The notes: a model not told the origin generated them from the letters alone. Shown: positions 1 through 12,234, counted from the stretch's first letter. The stretch is DNA of 64,000 bases from Neurospora intermedia (GCA_037102815.1 BTPP01000006.1:992001-1056000), one strand, 5' to 3'. Program-made: numbers and translations.

Positions 1-3000
1 CCGCCCAAGCCGGTAGGTACAACACTTCCAAATATCTATTATAGAAGGCCTATATAATATTGGGGGCTATAAATATATTAGTACGTAGCTATTATAACGG
101 CGTATATAAGGGTATTTAAATAACGAAATATTCCTAATAATCCTTATTATTCTTCCGGCATTTATCGATCCTCTCGAATTTATATTCTATAGAATCCTCC
201 CTATTATTAATCCTCTTTATAATTCGGCTATAGTTAGTATAAATATTCTATTCCTCTACGTCCGTCTATCCTAGTAGGCCCTCTTCGTCCTATAGTTTAA
301 CTTTATTAATATAGAACGTTGGGCTATACTTTATATTAATTAGGAGTTTAAACGTAATTCGATAGTTGTTTGTTTTAAGGATTTCGAATAGTCCTTTAAA
401 AAGGGGTGTAAATTTAGTATAAGGGCGGCCAATATCGAGGTTTTTAGTATTAAAAAGGATTCTATTTCCCTTCTTATACTTCGGTATATCCGATCGATAG
501 GTATTTGTATTATCCTTATAGTATTACTAAGCCTACTATATTTAACTCGTAATAAAGTTTAATATTTATTTAAACTAATTAATTAGTTCGTTAGCCTTAA
601 AATATTTAATTTATTATACTATTAATATCTTTAACGGATATAGTTTAACTAGTTCGATACCTATACGAGGGTAAAAATTATAATTAATAAAGAAGGGGAA
701 AATATTAATAGTTTTAGAAATTAGGTTATTCCTAGCGAATTCTATAATTAATAATTAATTTACTTAATCATCCTATACCTAATTAATATAAAAGCGAAGG
801 TATTTCTTTATTTTAATATTAATACGTTCGGTTTAATTATTAGTAGTAGGGTAGAAAATAGAAGAAGGTTTAAAAGCGACTTCTAATTATAATAATAAGG
901 CTCTCTAAAATTATAAAATAAATTAGGTACTACGGTTAAAAATAATAGAGTCCAGCAAATTATAAATACTATAAACTCTCTCTATAAAACGTTCTACTAA
1001 TTCCTCCGCCGTTAAACCTATAGTAGGGATATAATACTATATCTTTATTAATCGATCGACAATAACGGTAATATATTTAAAATTTTATCCGCGGTATAAA
1101 TAGAGCGTAAGCGGGGTAATATAATCGATTGAAATATTCCTCTATAGTACGAATAGTACTACTAATAATTTTAAAAAATTATAGGGGGCGTATTATAATA
1201 GTTTAGATTTAGTATATACTAAATAAACTTTATAGTACGACCGGACTATAATATATATTCCTAATTAAAAGAAAAATTGTAATAGTAGCGAATAAGTCTT
1301 TTCGCGACCCGGGTAATTAGCGGCCAGCGAATTGTAAATATATCGGAGGAGTAAGAAATAAAGTTCTATATTAATAAGATTAATAAGGATAGCGCTATAG
1401 AAATACGCCCGTCCCTAAATCGTTTAATATTTAACGAAGGGGATTTATTTTATATAATCTTTAATTTTTTTAGACTACGTTCGACGGTTGGGGTCCGATA
1501 AGTAAGCGATAATATTCTAAAGTATTATCGATTTTTTATAGCCCTCTACTATTAAATTATCTATTAACTTTTCATTTAATATTTCTAAATTATAAATATA
1601 TTTAGTACTAATATCGACCTCTTTACTTCCGTCCTCTAAAATAAATATTCTATTAATAAAAATATTATAATCGAATAAAACTTTATTCCTAATTAGTAGC
1701 TTTTCGTCGGCTTTATCCTTAGGTAGGTCCTTTAACTTCCTATTTAGTGCGTTAGAACGTATTTGTAAAGATCCAAGGTGGTACTTAATTGTAAAATTAA
1801 AATAGGAGAAGAATTAAGACTAATATATATAATAGAGGGTAAATTATTTATTAATTATAAAGGTCTTTAAACTTCTATAATCGGTAAGGACTTCGAACGG
1901 TTCTTAAGTACCTTCTAATTTAGGGCGCTATTCCTCGAAGGCTTTAATAATAGTAAGCAATTCCTTATTATAAATATTATAATTATATTCGGCCGAAGAA
2001 TATCGTTAATTAAAGTAAATAATTAAGTATAAAATTCCCTTTTTATTATATTAAAATAGAATATTACTATAAACCTAATTTAAAGCGTTTATTTCAACGA
2101 CGGTCTATTTAGACCAATCGTAGATTCGAAATACTAAACTACTATTAAAAGCCTTTTTAAAGGCTTTAAAGGATTTTTAATATTAGTTAATCTATTATTA
2201 ATTAGCCGACTTCTTTATTAATTCGTATAGTAGACTAACAATAATCGAAAAGTATTTAATAAATTATCGGTAAAAATTAGCGAAGTTTAAAAAACGCTAT
2301 AGCGCTCTCTTAATTTCTAGAACTTCTTAAATTACAATAGCGGAAACTTTATTAGGGTCTATTTTAAGTCCTTCCGGTATAATAATTAAATTTAAATATT
2401 TTATCCTTATAATGTAGAATTCGTACTTATTAATATCAATTTAAAGTCCCGCTCAAATTATCCGCTAGAGGACTTCTTTAATATAGCTTTCGTAGTCTAC
2501 TTTATTATTTAAATAAATTAGAACGTTATCGAAGTATGTTATTATATATATATTAAGGATATCGTATAGAACGTTATTAATATAATTCTAAAACGTCCTT
2601 AAAGTACTTTAGAAATTAAACGGGTAGACGATAGATTTATAGAGGCCGAAACGGGTTATAAACGTAGTAAGCTATTTATATCCTTCCTTTACGCGGATTT
2701 TATTAAATATAGCAATTATATTAAACTTAGTAAAAATCCTTACTCGGTAAATAATATCGAATATTTCTTTAATTAATAGTAGCGGGTAATACAACTTTAA
2801 TATTACATTATTAACGCTATAGTAATTAATATAAATACGGACGCTACCGCCCGGCTTTTTTACTAAGAGGATGGGGGAAGTAGCCGCCGATTAAGACGGG
2901 CGGATAAAGTTCTTTCTTAAATTATTATTAATCTATTTCTTAACAACGCTAACTTTAATTAGGGATATATAGCGCAGCCTTACGTTAAGTAAGGTTGCTC

Positions 3001-4315
3001 CCGGCTAAAGTTTGATTTTATAGTTATAGGATTGGTTAGGCGGGACCTCTTCGGCTAGGGATAGGAGGAAGGCCGCTACTTCGTCGGTATAACGTCGTCC
3101 CTCTATTTTCTTTAAAATAGCGATAATTTTATTCCTTATTTTAATTAGGCAGTCGGCTTTGTCGAGGAACTTCCTTGCGTCTTCGTCAAAAATTTTAGCT
3201 AGGTATACATACCGAATCGTCTCTTCGCAAAGAGGCGCGTCCTAGTCGAATACGCCGGTTAGGTGGATTGCCTTGGCTAGGAATCCGCATCTCCTCCATT
3301 CTAAATAATATTTAGATTATCCTAAATACCGGATAAAATTTTGGGACTTAATAGTATAGCGGTGCGGATAATTTTAATATCCTTGTTAATATAAAGGAGG
3401 GGGTCGTACTTCTACTAGGATTGGATACGGAAATACTATATTTTAAAGATTTTACACTTATAAACGGCGCTAACGTTCTCCTTACTAGTAAAGATCGGCG
3501 GATTTTCTATAGTCTATCTTAAAGACGATATCTTACTAGTACTAGTGCCGGTACCGAATACTTTAATAAGGTTATTATATAAAGTCCTAACGTTAGCGCT
3601 ATAGGACTTAAATATAGCGTAGTTTATAGTAAAATTATTGAACTTTTTTTAGAGGGCGCCAAATTCGGTTATTAAATTAAAGTAATCGAAGTTCTTCTAA
3701 TCGAAATTATTTTAAACTTTAGTAGCTACTATACGGGTAGTCTTTAATTTATCCTCGCTACGTTTAAGGTCGATAGTAATATCCTTATACTAAATAAGGT
3801 CGTTATAATAAAGGCGACCGAACGGAGTAATAATTGAGCGGAAGGTAGGGTTTTAAATAATATTATTAACTATATCGAAATAAGTGCGGGGAATAGCCTT
3901 CTTCTCTTCATTATTATTAATACCAATAAGAAGGTCGTTAACCGTTACCGACGGGAGGAACTTAACGAGTACTACTTAATAAATAGTAACGTTGGTAGTA
4001 CTAATAACTTTATTAAATACTTTATAAATATTATTTAAATTAAATAGTATACTTTTAGAAGGGGTACTAAAGTTAATAAAATCGTTAGTACTACTAACGG
4101 GTAAGAAGGATATACGGTTACTATTCTTATTATTAAATATAAAAAGATAATTATATAAAGCGGTCTCTTATCCCTTAAATAAAGAGTACCTACTCTTATT
4201 TATTAAATAAAGGGAGCGGGACTAAGGCTACAATTATTATAACTATAATTGTCGGTCGGGGTTTTAGGGTACTAGACTCGGCGACTTATTAATGAGGCGA
4301 TTCTTATATATATGC
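1..4315 (-). mobile_element. Fossil Ty3/gypsy LTR retrotransposon, internal region, RIP-degraded
   Basis: On the minus strand, stretches are recognisable as Ty3/gypsy pol: reverse transcriptase at about 2330-3000, RNase H roughly 1750-2300, and the integrase core near 1000-1100. Domain order is protease/RT, RNase H, integrase, as in Ty3/gypsy. The gag end lies to the right, towards the LTR at about 4316-4649, and the element runs off the left edge, so the far LTR is not seen. Base composition is very AT-rich with abundant TpA, the signature of RIP in Neurospora. The element is thoroughly broken, with dozens of interruptions across pol, and cannot be active. Heavy RIP means age cannot be read from divergence; it is an old, inactivated copy. 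Such relics in Neurospora usually carry DNA methylation and H3K9me3. Confidence 0.8.
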
Positions 4316-4649
4316 AATAATACTAAAGATTAGTTGCGCAATAAAAGAAAGGTTTTGCGTTGTGAATATAATAGTTAAAAGGTGTAATTAACTATTACGG
4401 GCAAAGGGTAGATAATAGATATAATTATACGTAATTGTACGAAGGAGAAAGGAAGAGAAGTGTAGCCGAGTACCCGGAAGGCTGGCCTTATAAAGGCGAC
4501 CCCCGGCGGGTCTAACCGACCCGCGGCAGGCAGCGTTCTAGCTAATCAATTGCCGGCAATTCGCCGGCAGTAATAACAACGTACAGCAGTCTTAGAAGCT
4601 GCTGTATGCTGGCACCAGGCACAAGGCACACAGGCTAACCCTGTGACAT
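4316..4649 (-). repeat. Probable LTR of the Ty3/gypsy fossil
   Basis: Read on the minus strand, the segment starts at about 4649 with TGT and ends near 4315 in CA, the usual LTR termini, and it sits at the gag-proximal end of the pol fossil, where a 5' LTR belongs. The part at about 4480-4640 is visibly more GC-rich than its surroundings, so it is less altered than the internal region. The second LTR would lie outside the window, so the pair cannot be compared. Boundaries are approximate. Confidence 0.5.
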
Positions 4650-6030
4650 ATCGAATCCTTATCCTTATAATTACCAGCGCCGCCGTATTTACTAAAGAAG
4701 TAAATAGAATTAAGAATCTCCTTTAACTTATTAATATAATCTATATAAATAGTTAGCTAGGGACGAATTTATAACGCGCGCTTGTATATCTCTTTATTAA
4801 GGGCCTAATAAAGTAGAAAAATCTTTGTGGGTTCGGACTAAGAATTGGTTTAGGCTTTATAAAGAAGGCGTTCGAATTTAGTAATAAAAATACTAAAAGT
4901 ATTATTACTTTATTAAAGAGTATATAAAGTAGCTTCGGTTTACTAAACTTTATTAGGATTATTATAAATATGAATTAATTAGTTAAAAAGAACTTAGGGG
5001 TTAAAAATACTACTATTAGAAGATTGGATTAATTACGGTATTACTAAAGCTTAAATCTTTCTATCGAACTAGGAGTAGATGTAAAAGAATTATACTTCAA
5101 TATTACTAATAGCTTTACTATTAAATTTAAATTTAGCGCGGATTATAAGCAACCAAATTTTAAAGGAAAAATTAACTCCAATAAATTTATTAGTATCGAG
5201 CAATTTTACTTTAAGGGTAGGAATCTTACTAATAATTTTAATTAGAAGGGTAAATTTCTTATTTAATAAATTAACGTCGGCGCGTAGCGTCTTAATTTCG
5301 CTATTGTAATTCTAGAGTAATTATTTTAAAGTAATCTAGTCGGTTATAGCGGTTAGCTCTCTAAGCTCGAGGTTAATAATAAATAATTACGTAAATAGTT
5401 ATAATATTTTTGTATTAAACTAAATAAAAGTGTAAGAATTATCGAAATAAGAAGGAGAAAATTAAATAGGTTAAATTACCTTTTAAAAGTAAAATAAAAG
5501 AAGTAAATATTAAATGCAATTTAATAAAATTAGAAAAATAAAGGGCGTTCCAATTAAATAATATTTAATAACGTAATTTAATAATAGAAAAAAAGAAAGT
5601 CCGGGTTCTAAACCACTCCGCTAACGTAGCGAACCTTAGAATTATATATAATCCTCCGCTTTTAATTATAAACCTACTAATACTCTAATAATATAACTAT
5701 TATATAACCTCCCTACGTATATCGTATTAGGGCTAAACCCAATCGGGCAGCGGGCGCTCCGCTTAATTAGCGTACAAAAATTAGGTTCCGTCGGTCGGAT
5801 AATTATTAATATAATACAGCCTTACTAGGGGCGGTACCAATCGAAGAAGAGAGAGAGATTACAATTACTAATTGGTTAATAGTAGTAGAGTTCGCGCGAT
5901 AAGCCAATTAGAGAAGGGATAGTTAATTAAGTATTACGGTACGTAGATTAGGTAAGTGGCTGGTACTGTTAATTTAACGAATATAATAAATAATTAACTA
6001 TAGGGAGTAAAAAGGAAGAAGAAGTGCTGG
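4650..6030. repeat. RIP-degraded AT-rich repeat DNA of unidentified family
   Basis: This stretch has the same AT-rich, TpA-rich texture as the retroelement to its left but lies beyond the probable LTR. I could not assign it to a family on either strand, and it has no usable open frame. It may be another degraded repeat or unique DNA altered by spread of RIP from the adjacent repeat. Composition returns to normal at about 6000-6060. Confidence 0.55.
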
Positions 6031-6933
6031 CTCTAGTTGGCACGACTAAATAGAAGAAGGAAGTGGGTCCCAGAAGGGATACAGCCAATTAAACAACACA
6101 GGTAGATACGATAAGGATGCGCCCAACCAGAAGGCGCAGATACAAGCACAGACCAGTCTTGGCAACCTTGGCAACTAGTGTAGCAAGCAGTCTGGCTCTG
6201 CCATGACATCTATTATCCGCGTCCACCCGTATTAACCGGCAATAGTATGTGAATCTAGTTTGCCCATTTCTGGATTTATAAGCATGTACCTAAGATTAAG
6301 AAAGGTGTCATCACATAGATACCCTAGTTCTAGAAAACAGCTCGTGAGCTCTTGACTTCTCGAAGACGATCCGGGGATGTAAATATATATCTATATACGA
6401 CAGACCATTCGCAGTTCGCTCTCGACTACAATGACTTGGTTGGCGGGGGCCAAGGACATATATGTCACGAAAATCTCTCCTTGTTTTTATACCAATAATT
6501 GGCTACTTGGGTCTCTCATGAGAACTTTACAGTCGAACGATGGGTAGCTTTCTCGCCCTCGTCAGACTTGCCAATTGACTCGAGCATATTCACCAAAAAG
6601 TACATAGTCACCCGTCCCAGAGTAAAACAAAGTACAACTGGCCGACACCTGTCCAGGTCATGATGAGCTTTAAACGGATAAAGGAGAAAAAGCAAGACGC
6701 AAACTTTGAGCATAACACATCTTGTCTAATTTCCACTGAAGTTCCTTCTTATGAGCCGCTGTTCTCGAGCTCTTCCGTCCGTCCATGAAATCTAACCGTG
6801 CTGTCTTTCCGGTTTTTACCACCACTCAATCTTCTCATTTCATCGACCCCTTCTTCGCGCTACCACTCACCCCAAAGTCTAACCCCCCCCCAATGACCAT
6901 GACAAGCAAGTGCCAAGCAGTAGTAAACGCTCT
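6031..6933. other. Euchromatin boundary and 3' flank of nuo19.3; no gene seen
   Basis: About 900 bases of normal base composition between the RIP-degraded block and the stop codon of nuo19.3. Short frames of 65 to 125 codons are present, but none resembles a protein and some are antisense to nuo19.3. Part of the right end is presumably nuo19.3 3' UTR. Confidence 0.6.
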
Positions 6934-7846
6934 CTACTTGCGATACCACATCCTCGTAATCTTTGTATTCCGCATCTTCCTCTGCAACTGGAAAATGCCA
7001 TACATAAGCGCTTCACTAGTAGGCGGGCACCCCGGGACGTAGATATCCACAGGGACAATCCGGTCGCAGCCGCGCACGACGCTGTACGAGTAGTGGTAGT
7101 AGCCGCCGCCGTTGGCGCACGAGCCCATGCTGATGACCCAACGCGGGTCGGGCATCTGGTCGTACACCTGGCGCAGGGCGGGCGCCATCTTGTTGGTCAG
7201 GGTGCCCGCCACAATCATCACGTCCGACTGGCGGGGCGAGGCACGGAAGATGATGCCCAAACGATCTTGATCGTACCGCGGGGTTGAGAGGTGCATCATC
7301 TCGACGGCACAGCACGCAAGGCCGAAGGTCATGGGCCAGAGAGAGGATTGGCGGGCCCAGTTGACGATGCTGTCGAGGGTTGTGCTATATTTGAGTGTGT
7401 GTTTGTTAGTGGCATGTCCTTGTTGCTTGTGTTGTTGTGGAGAGGGCATAAGGGATATCCTTGTCCGGATGTCAAGAGCGGATGTGGAGTTCGTGGAGCC
7501 CTCGTGGAACGTGTAACGTACAGAGCATATTGAACGGCGCCCTTGGTGCCCTCCTGGCTGGGAAGAGGAACCTCTCTGCGCTCGCGCCTGGCGATGCCGT
7601 GCTGTGCGCCCGCGGGGGCGACGGCACCCGTGGCGTCCTTGCGCGAGGACGAGGAGATGGAAGCGACAGCGGCCGCGCGGAAGGGGACGATTTGAGCAGT
7701 CGGCCGGGCTGTGGATAGTTGCTTTATCGTCAGCTGGAGTTCGTCGCCGTGGGGATTTCGTGATGGAGCTGTCGAATGACTCGCGCGCTGACTCTCCGTC
7801 GCATACAGAAAACAAAACACAGGCATCACCCACCTCTAAGAGCCAT
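6934..7846 (-). CDS. nuo19.3: NADH:ubiquinone oxidoreductase PSST/NDUFS7-type subunit, mitochondrial precursor
   Basis: This is the complex I subunit that holds iron-sulfur cluster N2 and passes electrons to ubiquinone, in the inner-membrane peripheral arm. Three exons on the minus strand: 7846-7834, 7708-7522 and 7384-6934, total 651 nt, 216 residues. The joins give ALRARPTAQ and YALTTLDS, the second characteristic of fungal homologues. The N-terminus is basic and Ser/Ala-rich, a typical import sequence. Cluster N2 ligands are present: the adjacent pair Cys91-Cys92 ([10 protein letters not shown]), Cys156 (GSCANGGG) and Cys186 (PGCPP). The C-terminus TRMWYRK is typical of the family. The start was chosen because the 13-nt first exon joins in phase with good splice sites; an unspliced frame continues upstream but encodes no family-like sequence. 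Length is close to that of known precursors. Confidence 0.93.
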
Positions 7847-8607
7847 TGAGGCGCCTGTCCTCACAGAGGACAACATGTTGGAAATATCAATTGTCGCAAT
7901 AGGAGCGAGGTCTAGGTACCTGGGGAAAGGAGCGAGAGCGAAGAGGGTCCGGTACGGGGCTCGCAATGATAGTAAGTATCGACGTCGTCCGTCCCACTCT
8001 GCGGTTACACAGCGAGCCTCCGACTCCCCTCAGCGACGGGACTTCAGTTAGTTACAGTGATGCTGAGTGCGGCTTAGCCAAGTTATCCCGAGCATTTGCC
8101 TCCATAAAGTGACCCACTTTGTGGCGTCGGATAAGGCTGGGGATTTGAGGATTGAAAAGAGCTAGCTTTCCATTGGTCAAGGCATATTTTCTTTCTGGGG
8201 AAGTTGGAGCAACAGGGTAAGTACTAAACTCCAAGGGGCTTTTGGGAAGGATTCCTAGGTACTCCTCCCCTTCCGCACTGGATGACCATGTTGTTTTAAA
8301 TCCGTGCATCTCGAATGCTCGCGGTAATCTGCCTTGAGCGCAGTGCATCTGATATATTTTGCTAAATTTTGATGCGGTCATCCTCACCCTGGAGTGCTGG
8401 CAGGGAGACACGCCTATCACTGTCCTTGGGCTCCTAATTGAGACTAAGGAAAAGCAGTGCCATCCCTGTCGCAATGATCTGTCTAAATACGCTAAGGAGT
8501 GCCAAGATGTGGTGATAGCTTCATTCTGTATAACTTTCCGCAGAGGACCATAACGATATTAATCGCAGCACCGACTGATGTTGAAGTACTACCAAGAAGA
8601 AAAAAGT
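7847..8607. other. 5' flank of nuo19.3; no other gene seen
   Basis: Holds the nuo19.3 promoter and 5' UTR (minus strand) and ends at the terminator of the Pol III-type RNA. A 140-codon minus-strand frame at 8052-8474 shows no recognisable domain and no splice partner, and I do not call it a gene. Confidence 0.5.
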
Positions 8608-8860
8608 AAAAAAAAAGAGAGGACAAGAGCTGGAATCGAACGGCTGACGTCACGTTCAACTGGAAGGGAGTAGAAGAGCCCTATTTTGCATAGCCGGAAG
8701 ACGCCAGCTTACAGTGCTTCCAGGGAGGTAATCCCCCGCCATTTAGGCCCCCCGTTGGGTCACCTACGGCGGCGAGGGCCCCCCCAGCATGTGGTGCACT
8801 ACCCTCCTTGTGCAAAGAGAGCTCAGCGCACCACACCGCTCGACCACGCAGCCACTTGTC
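8608..8860 (-). ncRNA. Probable structured RNA polymerase III transcript, family unknown
   Basis: The minus strand has an A-box-like TGGTCGAGCGG (8846-8836), a B-box-like GTTCGATTCC (8641-8632), and a run of nine T at 8616-8608 that would serve as Pol III terminator. The ends pair: GACAAG (8860-8855) with CTTGTC (8627-8622), then GGCTG (8853-8849) with CAGCC (8646-8642). Inside, an 8-bp helix joins 8828-8835 to 8790-8797, and another joins 8771-8778 to 8733-8740. A CATAAA element lies 32-37 bases upstream. The box spacing, near 190 bases, is too long for an ordinary tRNA, and no tRNA T-arm forms. About 245 nt would suit an SRP, RNase P or MRP-class RNA, but I could not find the SRP helix 8 motif or the MRP/P conserved region I. 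The transcript ends are inferred. Confidence 0.5.
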
Positions 8861-8891
8861 AGTTGATTGAATACTCATCAACTTGGGGTCC

Positions 8892-8897
8892 TTTATG
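8892..8897 (-). promoter_or_regulatory. TATA-like element upstream of the Pol III-type RNA
   Basis: CATAAA on the minus strand, 32-37 bases upstream of the inferred 5' end of the structured RNA, the spacing at which Neurospora Pol III genes such as 5S rRNA carry an upstream TATA-type box. The role is inferred from position only. Confidence 0.3.
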
Positions 8898-9182
8898 AAC
8901 CCCAAGCTGAGGTCCCGCGTGCATGCATTTTGGGGTTTGAAAACAAGTGGTACTTCCATAGATGACAAACGATACTAGAAAACGCGCGCCAACACCTCCC
9001 TCCTGGTTTTCCCTCCCGCCCAATAACGCCTGCGAACAGCAATCTGGTCGTGATATCGCGTCAGCCTAATTAGAGAAAAATAAAAGAAGAGAAAAAGAGG
9101 GATACCAGCTGGCTCTCAAAGATCCCAGGTATGGTCGCAAAACAAAAGGCCCCCAGCTGGCCATCATCTGTCCGGCTAAGAC
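8898..9182. other. 3' flank of gamma-tubulin gene; nothing else seen
   Basis: Short spacer between the candidate Pol III RNA promoter and the gamma-tubulin stop codon. It includes an A-rich tract near 9075-9100 and presumably the gamma-tubulin polyadenylation region (minus strand). Confidence 0.4.
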
Positions 9183-10781
9183 TCAAGCCATTCTCTTGTC
9201 CGTGTCAGCCGACGCGTTTTCGCCAAGCTCGGGGTTGAGATAATTGGCGTCTTCGGCAGCCTCGTAGTCGGCAATAAGGTCCATGACGACCTCCCTGGCT
9301 TCGTCAAACTCGTTGAGGTTTTCAGAAAACGGCGCCGTCTTTTTGTAGGCTTCCATAAAGGCGTTGCGCTTCCGCATGCCATCGTACTGCCTAACGATAC
9401 GCTTGAAAAGCTGTGTAAAGAAATGTCAGTTTCATCATCTATCTAGCCAACACAGCCAGCAGCAGCTGACGTACCGTAGCAATACTAGTATGGTTCGCCA
9501 ACATCAAACCACTGACACGATGTGCCATAGTCACGTAGGGACTCCTCTTGGTCAGTGCCACCTGAATGCTAGCGGGACCCCAAGGAATGAATGTAGCAAG
9601 ACGACGTTCCCTAATACGGAGCAGACTCTTGTGCACATCGGTTGGGTCCACGTCGCCCTGGATGACGTTCAGGATGGAAATGTAGCAGCTCTTCTTGCCG
9701 GGTACAGTAGACACCATGCGATTCTTGGGCTGCAGCAATCGTCTCATGACGTCGAGAACCGTCGTTTTGCGCACCGTCTTTGCCTGCTCTACCTGGTCGC
9801 CAGTGAAGGGCGTGTACGACGTCATCAAGAAGTGGCATCGAGGAGTCGGAATCAAGGACGCGAGAATGCTGACCAGGTCGTTGTGCATGTAGCCGGGGTA
9901 TCGAAGGGTGGTTGTGCTGGCGGACATGACGGTCGATACGAGCTGGTTCGTCTGTTGGAAGGATGGCTCTTGTACGTGTAGTCTGTCGGCGGCAATGTGT
10001 GACAAGGCGCCGTTGTCAAGCACCACTACCGAGTCGGCGTTTTGCGTTAACCTCCTCATGGCAAGTAAACTGTTGTAGGGGTGCACGACAACATCGCCGG
10101 CGCTGGTCGTGTCGGGAAATACCGAATATGTCTGGATGATCTTCTTGGGGAAGCGGTCGTTCAGTCGCTCGAGTAGGAAAGAGCCCAGGCCTGATCCTGT
10201 GCCGCCGGCGATGGAGTGTAACATCATGAAGCCCTCGAGGGAATCGCTGCCGTCGGCTTCGCGCTCAATCATCTCCATGATCTCCTCATGTACCTGCTCG
10301 CCTGTTTGGTAACCATCACCCCAGTTGTTGCCCGCACCAAGACCGCTCTTGCCCACGTAAAAGTTTTCTGGGTTGTATATGTTCCGGTATGGCCCAGTCT
10401 GGATGGTATTGATGACCCTGGGTTCGAGATCGATCAGGATGGACCGGGGAATGTATCGCGTATCGTCGCTCTGGTAAAAGAAGACATCTTTACGGTCGCC
10501 GCCTTCGGTCGCAAAGTCCTCGATGGTTCCGTCTTGGCTGATGCCGTGCTCCAGACAAAGCTGCTGCCAGAACTGGCTTCCGACTTGAGAAAGTTAGAAA
10601 CTGCGCGTCCAGCCGCCGGATGTCGAGGCGCAAGACTGGGTGAAGGCCGACTGCCTCGTCGGGTTGAATTGGGCACTCACTGCTGTTGCCGCACTGGCCG
10701 GCCTGGATGGTTATTATTTCTCTGTCTGCTGGTTAGTCACGATATGTTGGGTGCTGGGATGAGGGACGCGTACCTGGGCAT
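9183..10781 (-). CDS. tbg: Gamma-tubulin
   Basis: Gamma-tubulin nucleates microtubules at the spindle pole body as part of the gamma-tubulin small complex. Four exons on the minus strand: 10781-10774, 10721-10681, 10583-9475 and 9410-9183, total 1386 nt, 461 residues, the usual fungal length. The first joins give [20 protein letters not shown], the canonical tubulin N-terminus. The nucleotide-binding tubulin signature GGTGSGLGS is in exon 3, as are the gamma-specific [18 protein letters not shown] and the loop SIAGGTGSG. The C-terminal exon ends in an acidic stretch followed by DKRMA. The 8-nt first exon followed by a second intron close to the start is typical of tubulin genes in filamentous ascomycetes. 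It is transcribed away from the phospholipase D gene, with which it shares a 1.5 kb promoter region. Confidence 0.95.
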
Positions 10782-11673
10782 GGTGGTGGCATTAACGAGG
10801 CGCGAGACCTCCAGGCGGAAATTGTTGCAATTGGGACAAAAGCGGAGGGAACATCGGTAAACACAAGGACGTCAGCAGAGCACGCCTGGTAGTTCCCCAC
10901 ATTGGATTGCAGCACGTTGCCCACCGCTACTACGCTGAGATTCCCGCGTCGACGCGACAGAAACGGGAGGAGATGGAACCTACCCTACCTGGTAGGTACC
11001 TAGCTGCCGTGCCCCTGCGAACGCTACAAGGGAAATCACCAAACTGAACGATACAGTGACGCCCGCTGTCAGCTGCTAGCAGCATGACGGATCGGAGAGG
11101 GGCACCTAAGACATCCAATGATGCATCCTCTCCATCCACCTATCTCGTGGCTGGCTCCCGTCGGCTGGATCTAGCAGTTCAAGTTAGGTTCCAGGACCCG
11201 GGATTGCTAACCCTGTCGGGTATAGCTTCTGTAATTCGTTAAGGGCCGTCCATGCCTGCATGTCCAGGTACTCCAACCTAAAATGACAAAACCCCATTTT
11301 CCAGCAGGGCAGTCCAAGTGCGACGGGGGGCTCCTTCAGCGCCTTTCCACTTGGTTACTGTAGAGGTAGCGGAGCATTGCCCTGCGCTACCTTGCAACGT
11401 GACGGGACGGGATCCGTCTTTCGTCTCACCACTTTGACAAACACCCGACACACGCAGGCAGGCGTCTTGCACGTTTTACCCCTCCACATGACGGGGAAGT
11501 TGACGTAGAAGAAAGGTGACGGTCAAGAGATGAGACAGAATAGTACTGGAGTAGGTAGTTGACCGAATAAAAGAAAAAAAGAAAGAAAAAACACTATTGC
11601 TCTTGGTTCACTCATTCAACCTTCCATACTACGCAGGTACAACGGACAGTTACCGTACCGGACGATACAGGTA

Positions 11674-11697
11674 GTAACAGTAACAGTAACAGTAACA
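11674..11697 (+). repeat. GTAACA microsatellite, four units
   Basis: Four perfect tandem copies of the hexamer GTAACA in the divergent promoter. Likely length-polymorphic between strains. Confidence 0.85.
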
Positions 11698-12234
11698 GAC
11701 GGGCGCGGCCAATAAACAACAACTTCCAAGTTTGACCTCTCTCCTGCCCCTTTTTGCGTCTACCTTTTCCTTGTACGGGGATGCCCGCTGTGTACCTCTA
11801 CTAGTAAGTAGTACCATTCTAACAGTTTACACCTTGCTTCAATCTCCAACGTCACCTCATCTTGGTTTCTCTACACTACTTCAACCTCCCCCTAAAACCG
11901 ACTGTATCTGCCAACTTCACCTTGGGAGGTACACTACCTACTTCATACTGTTCAAGGTAGCCACGCCACCGTCTCCATCTTCTTTCACCGACCTTGTTGG
12001 CCCGATTGGAACCACTCTGCCACTCTTCTCCCGGTCGTTGGCTCGTTCCGATTAACAATTCCGATTATTCAAAAAGTTGACCGCCGTCTTCGAGCCCCTG
12101 GAGAGTCAACCCACTTTCCACGAGCGTAGCCATTTCTACCGTTACTTGTGAGCCGCGGCATGTTTCGCTACCGAGGATCCTACCCCTTCTTCCTTCAAGA
12201 TACTGTCCACATCTCCCAGCATCAAGGCCAGGAA

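Noticed and set aside
8052-8474. 140-codon minus-strand frame
   Set aside because: No domain, no repeat of family features, no neighbouring exon; lies in the nuo19.3 upstream region.
8622-8860. A tRNA gene with a very long intron on the minus strand
   Set aside because: A- and B-box-like sequences are present, but no five-base-pair T stem flanks the TTCGATT loop, no anticodon arm can be drawn, and the interval is far longer than known Neurospora tRNA introns. Kept as an unassigned Pol III-type RNA instead.
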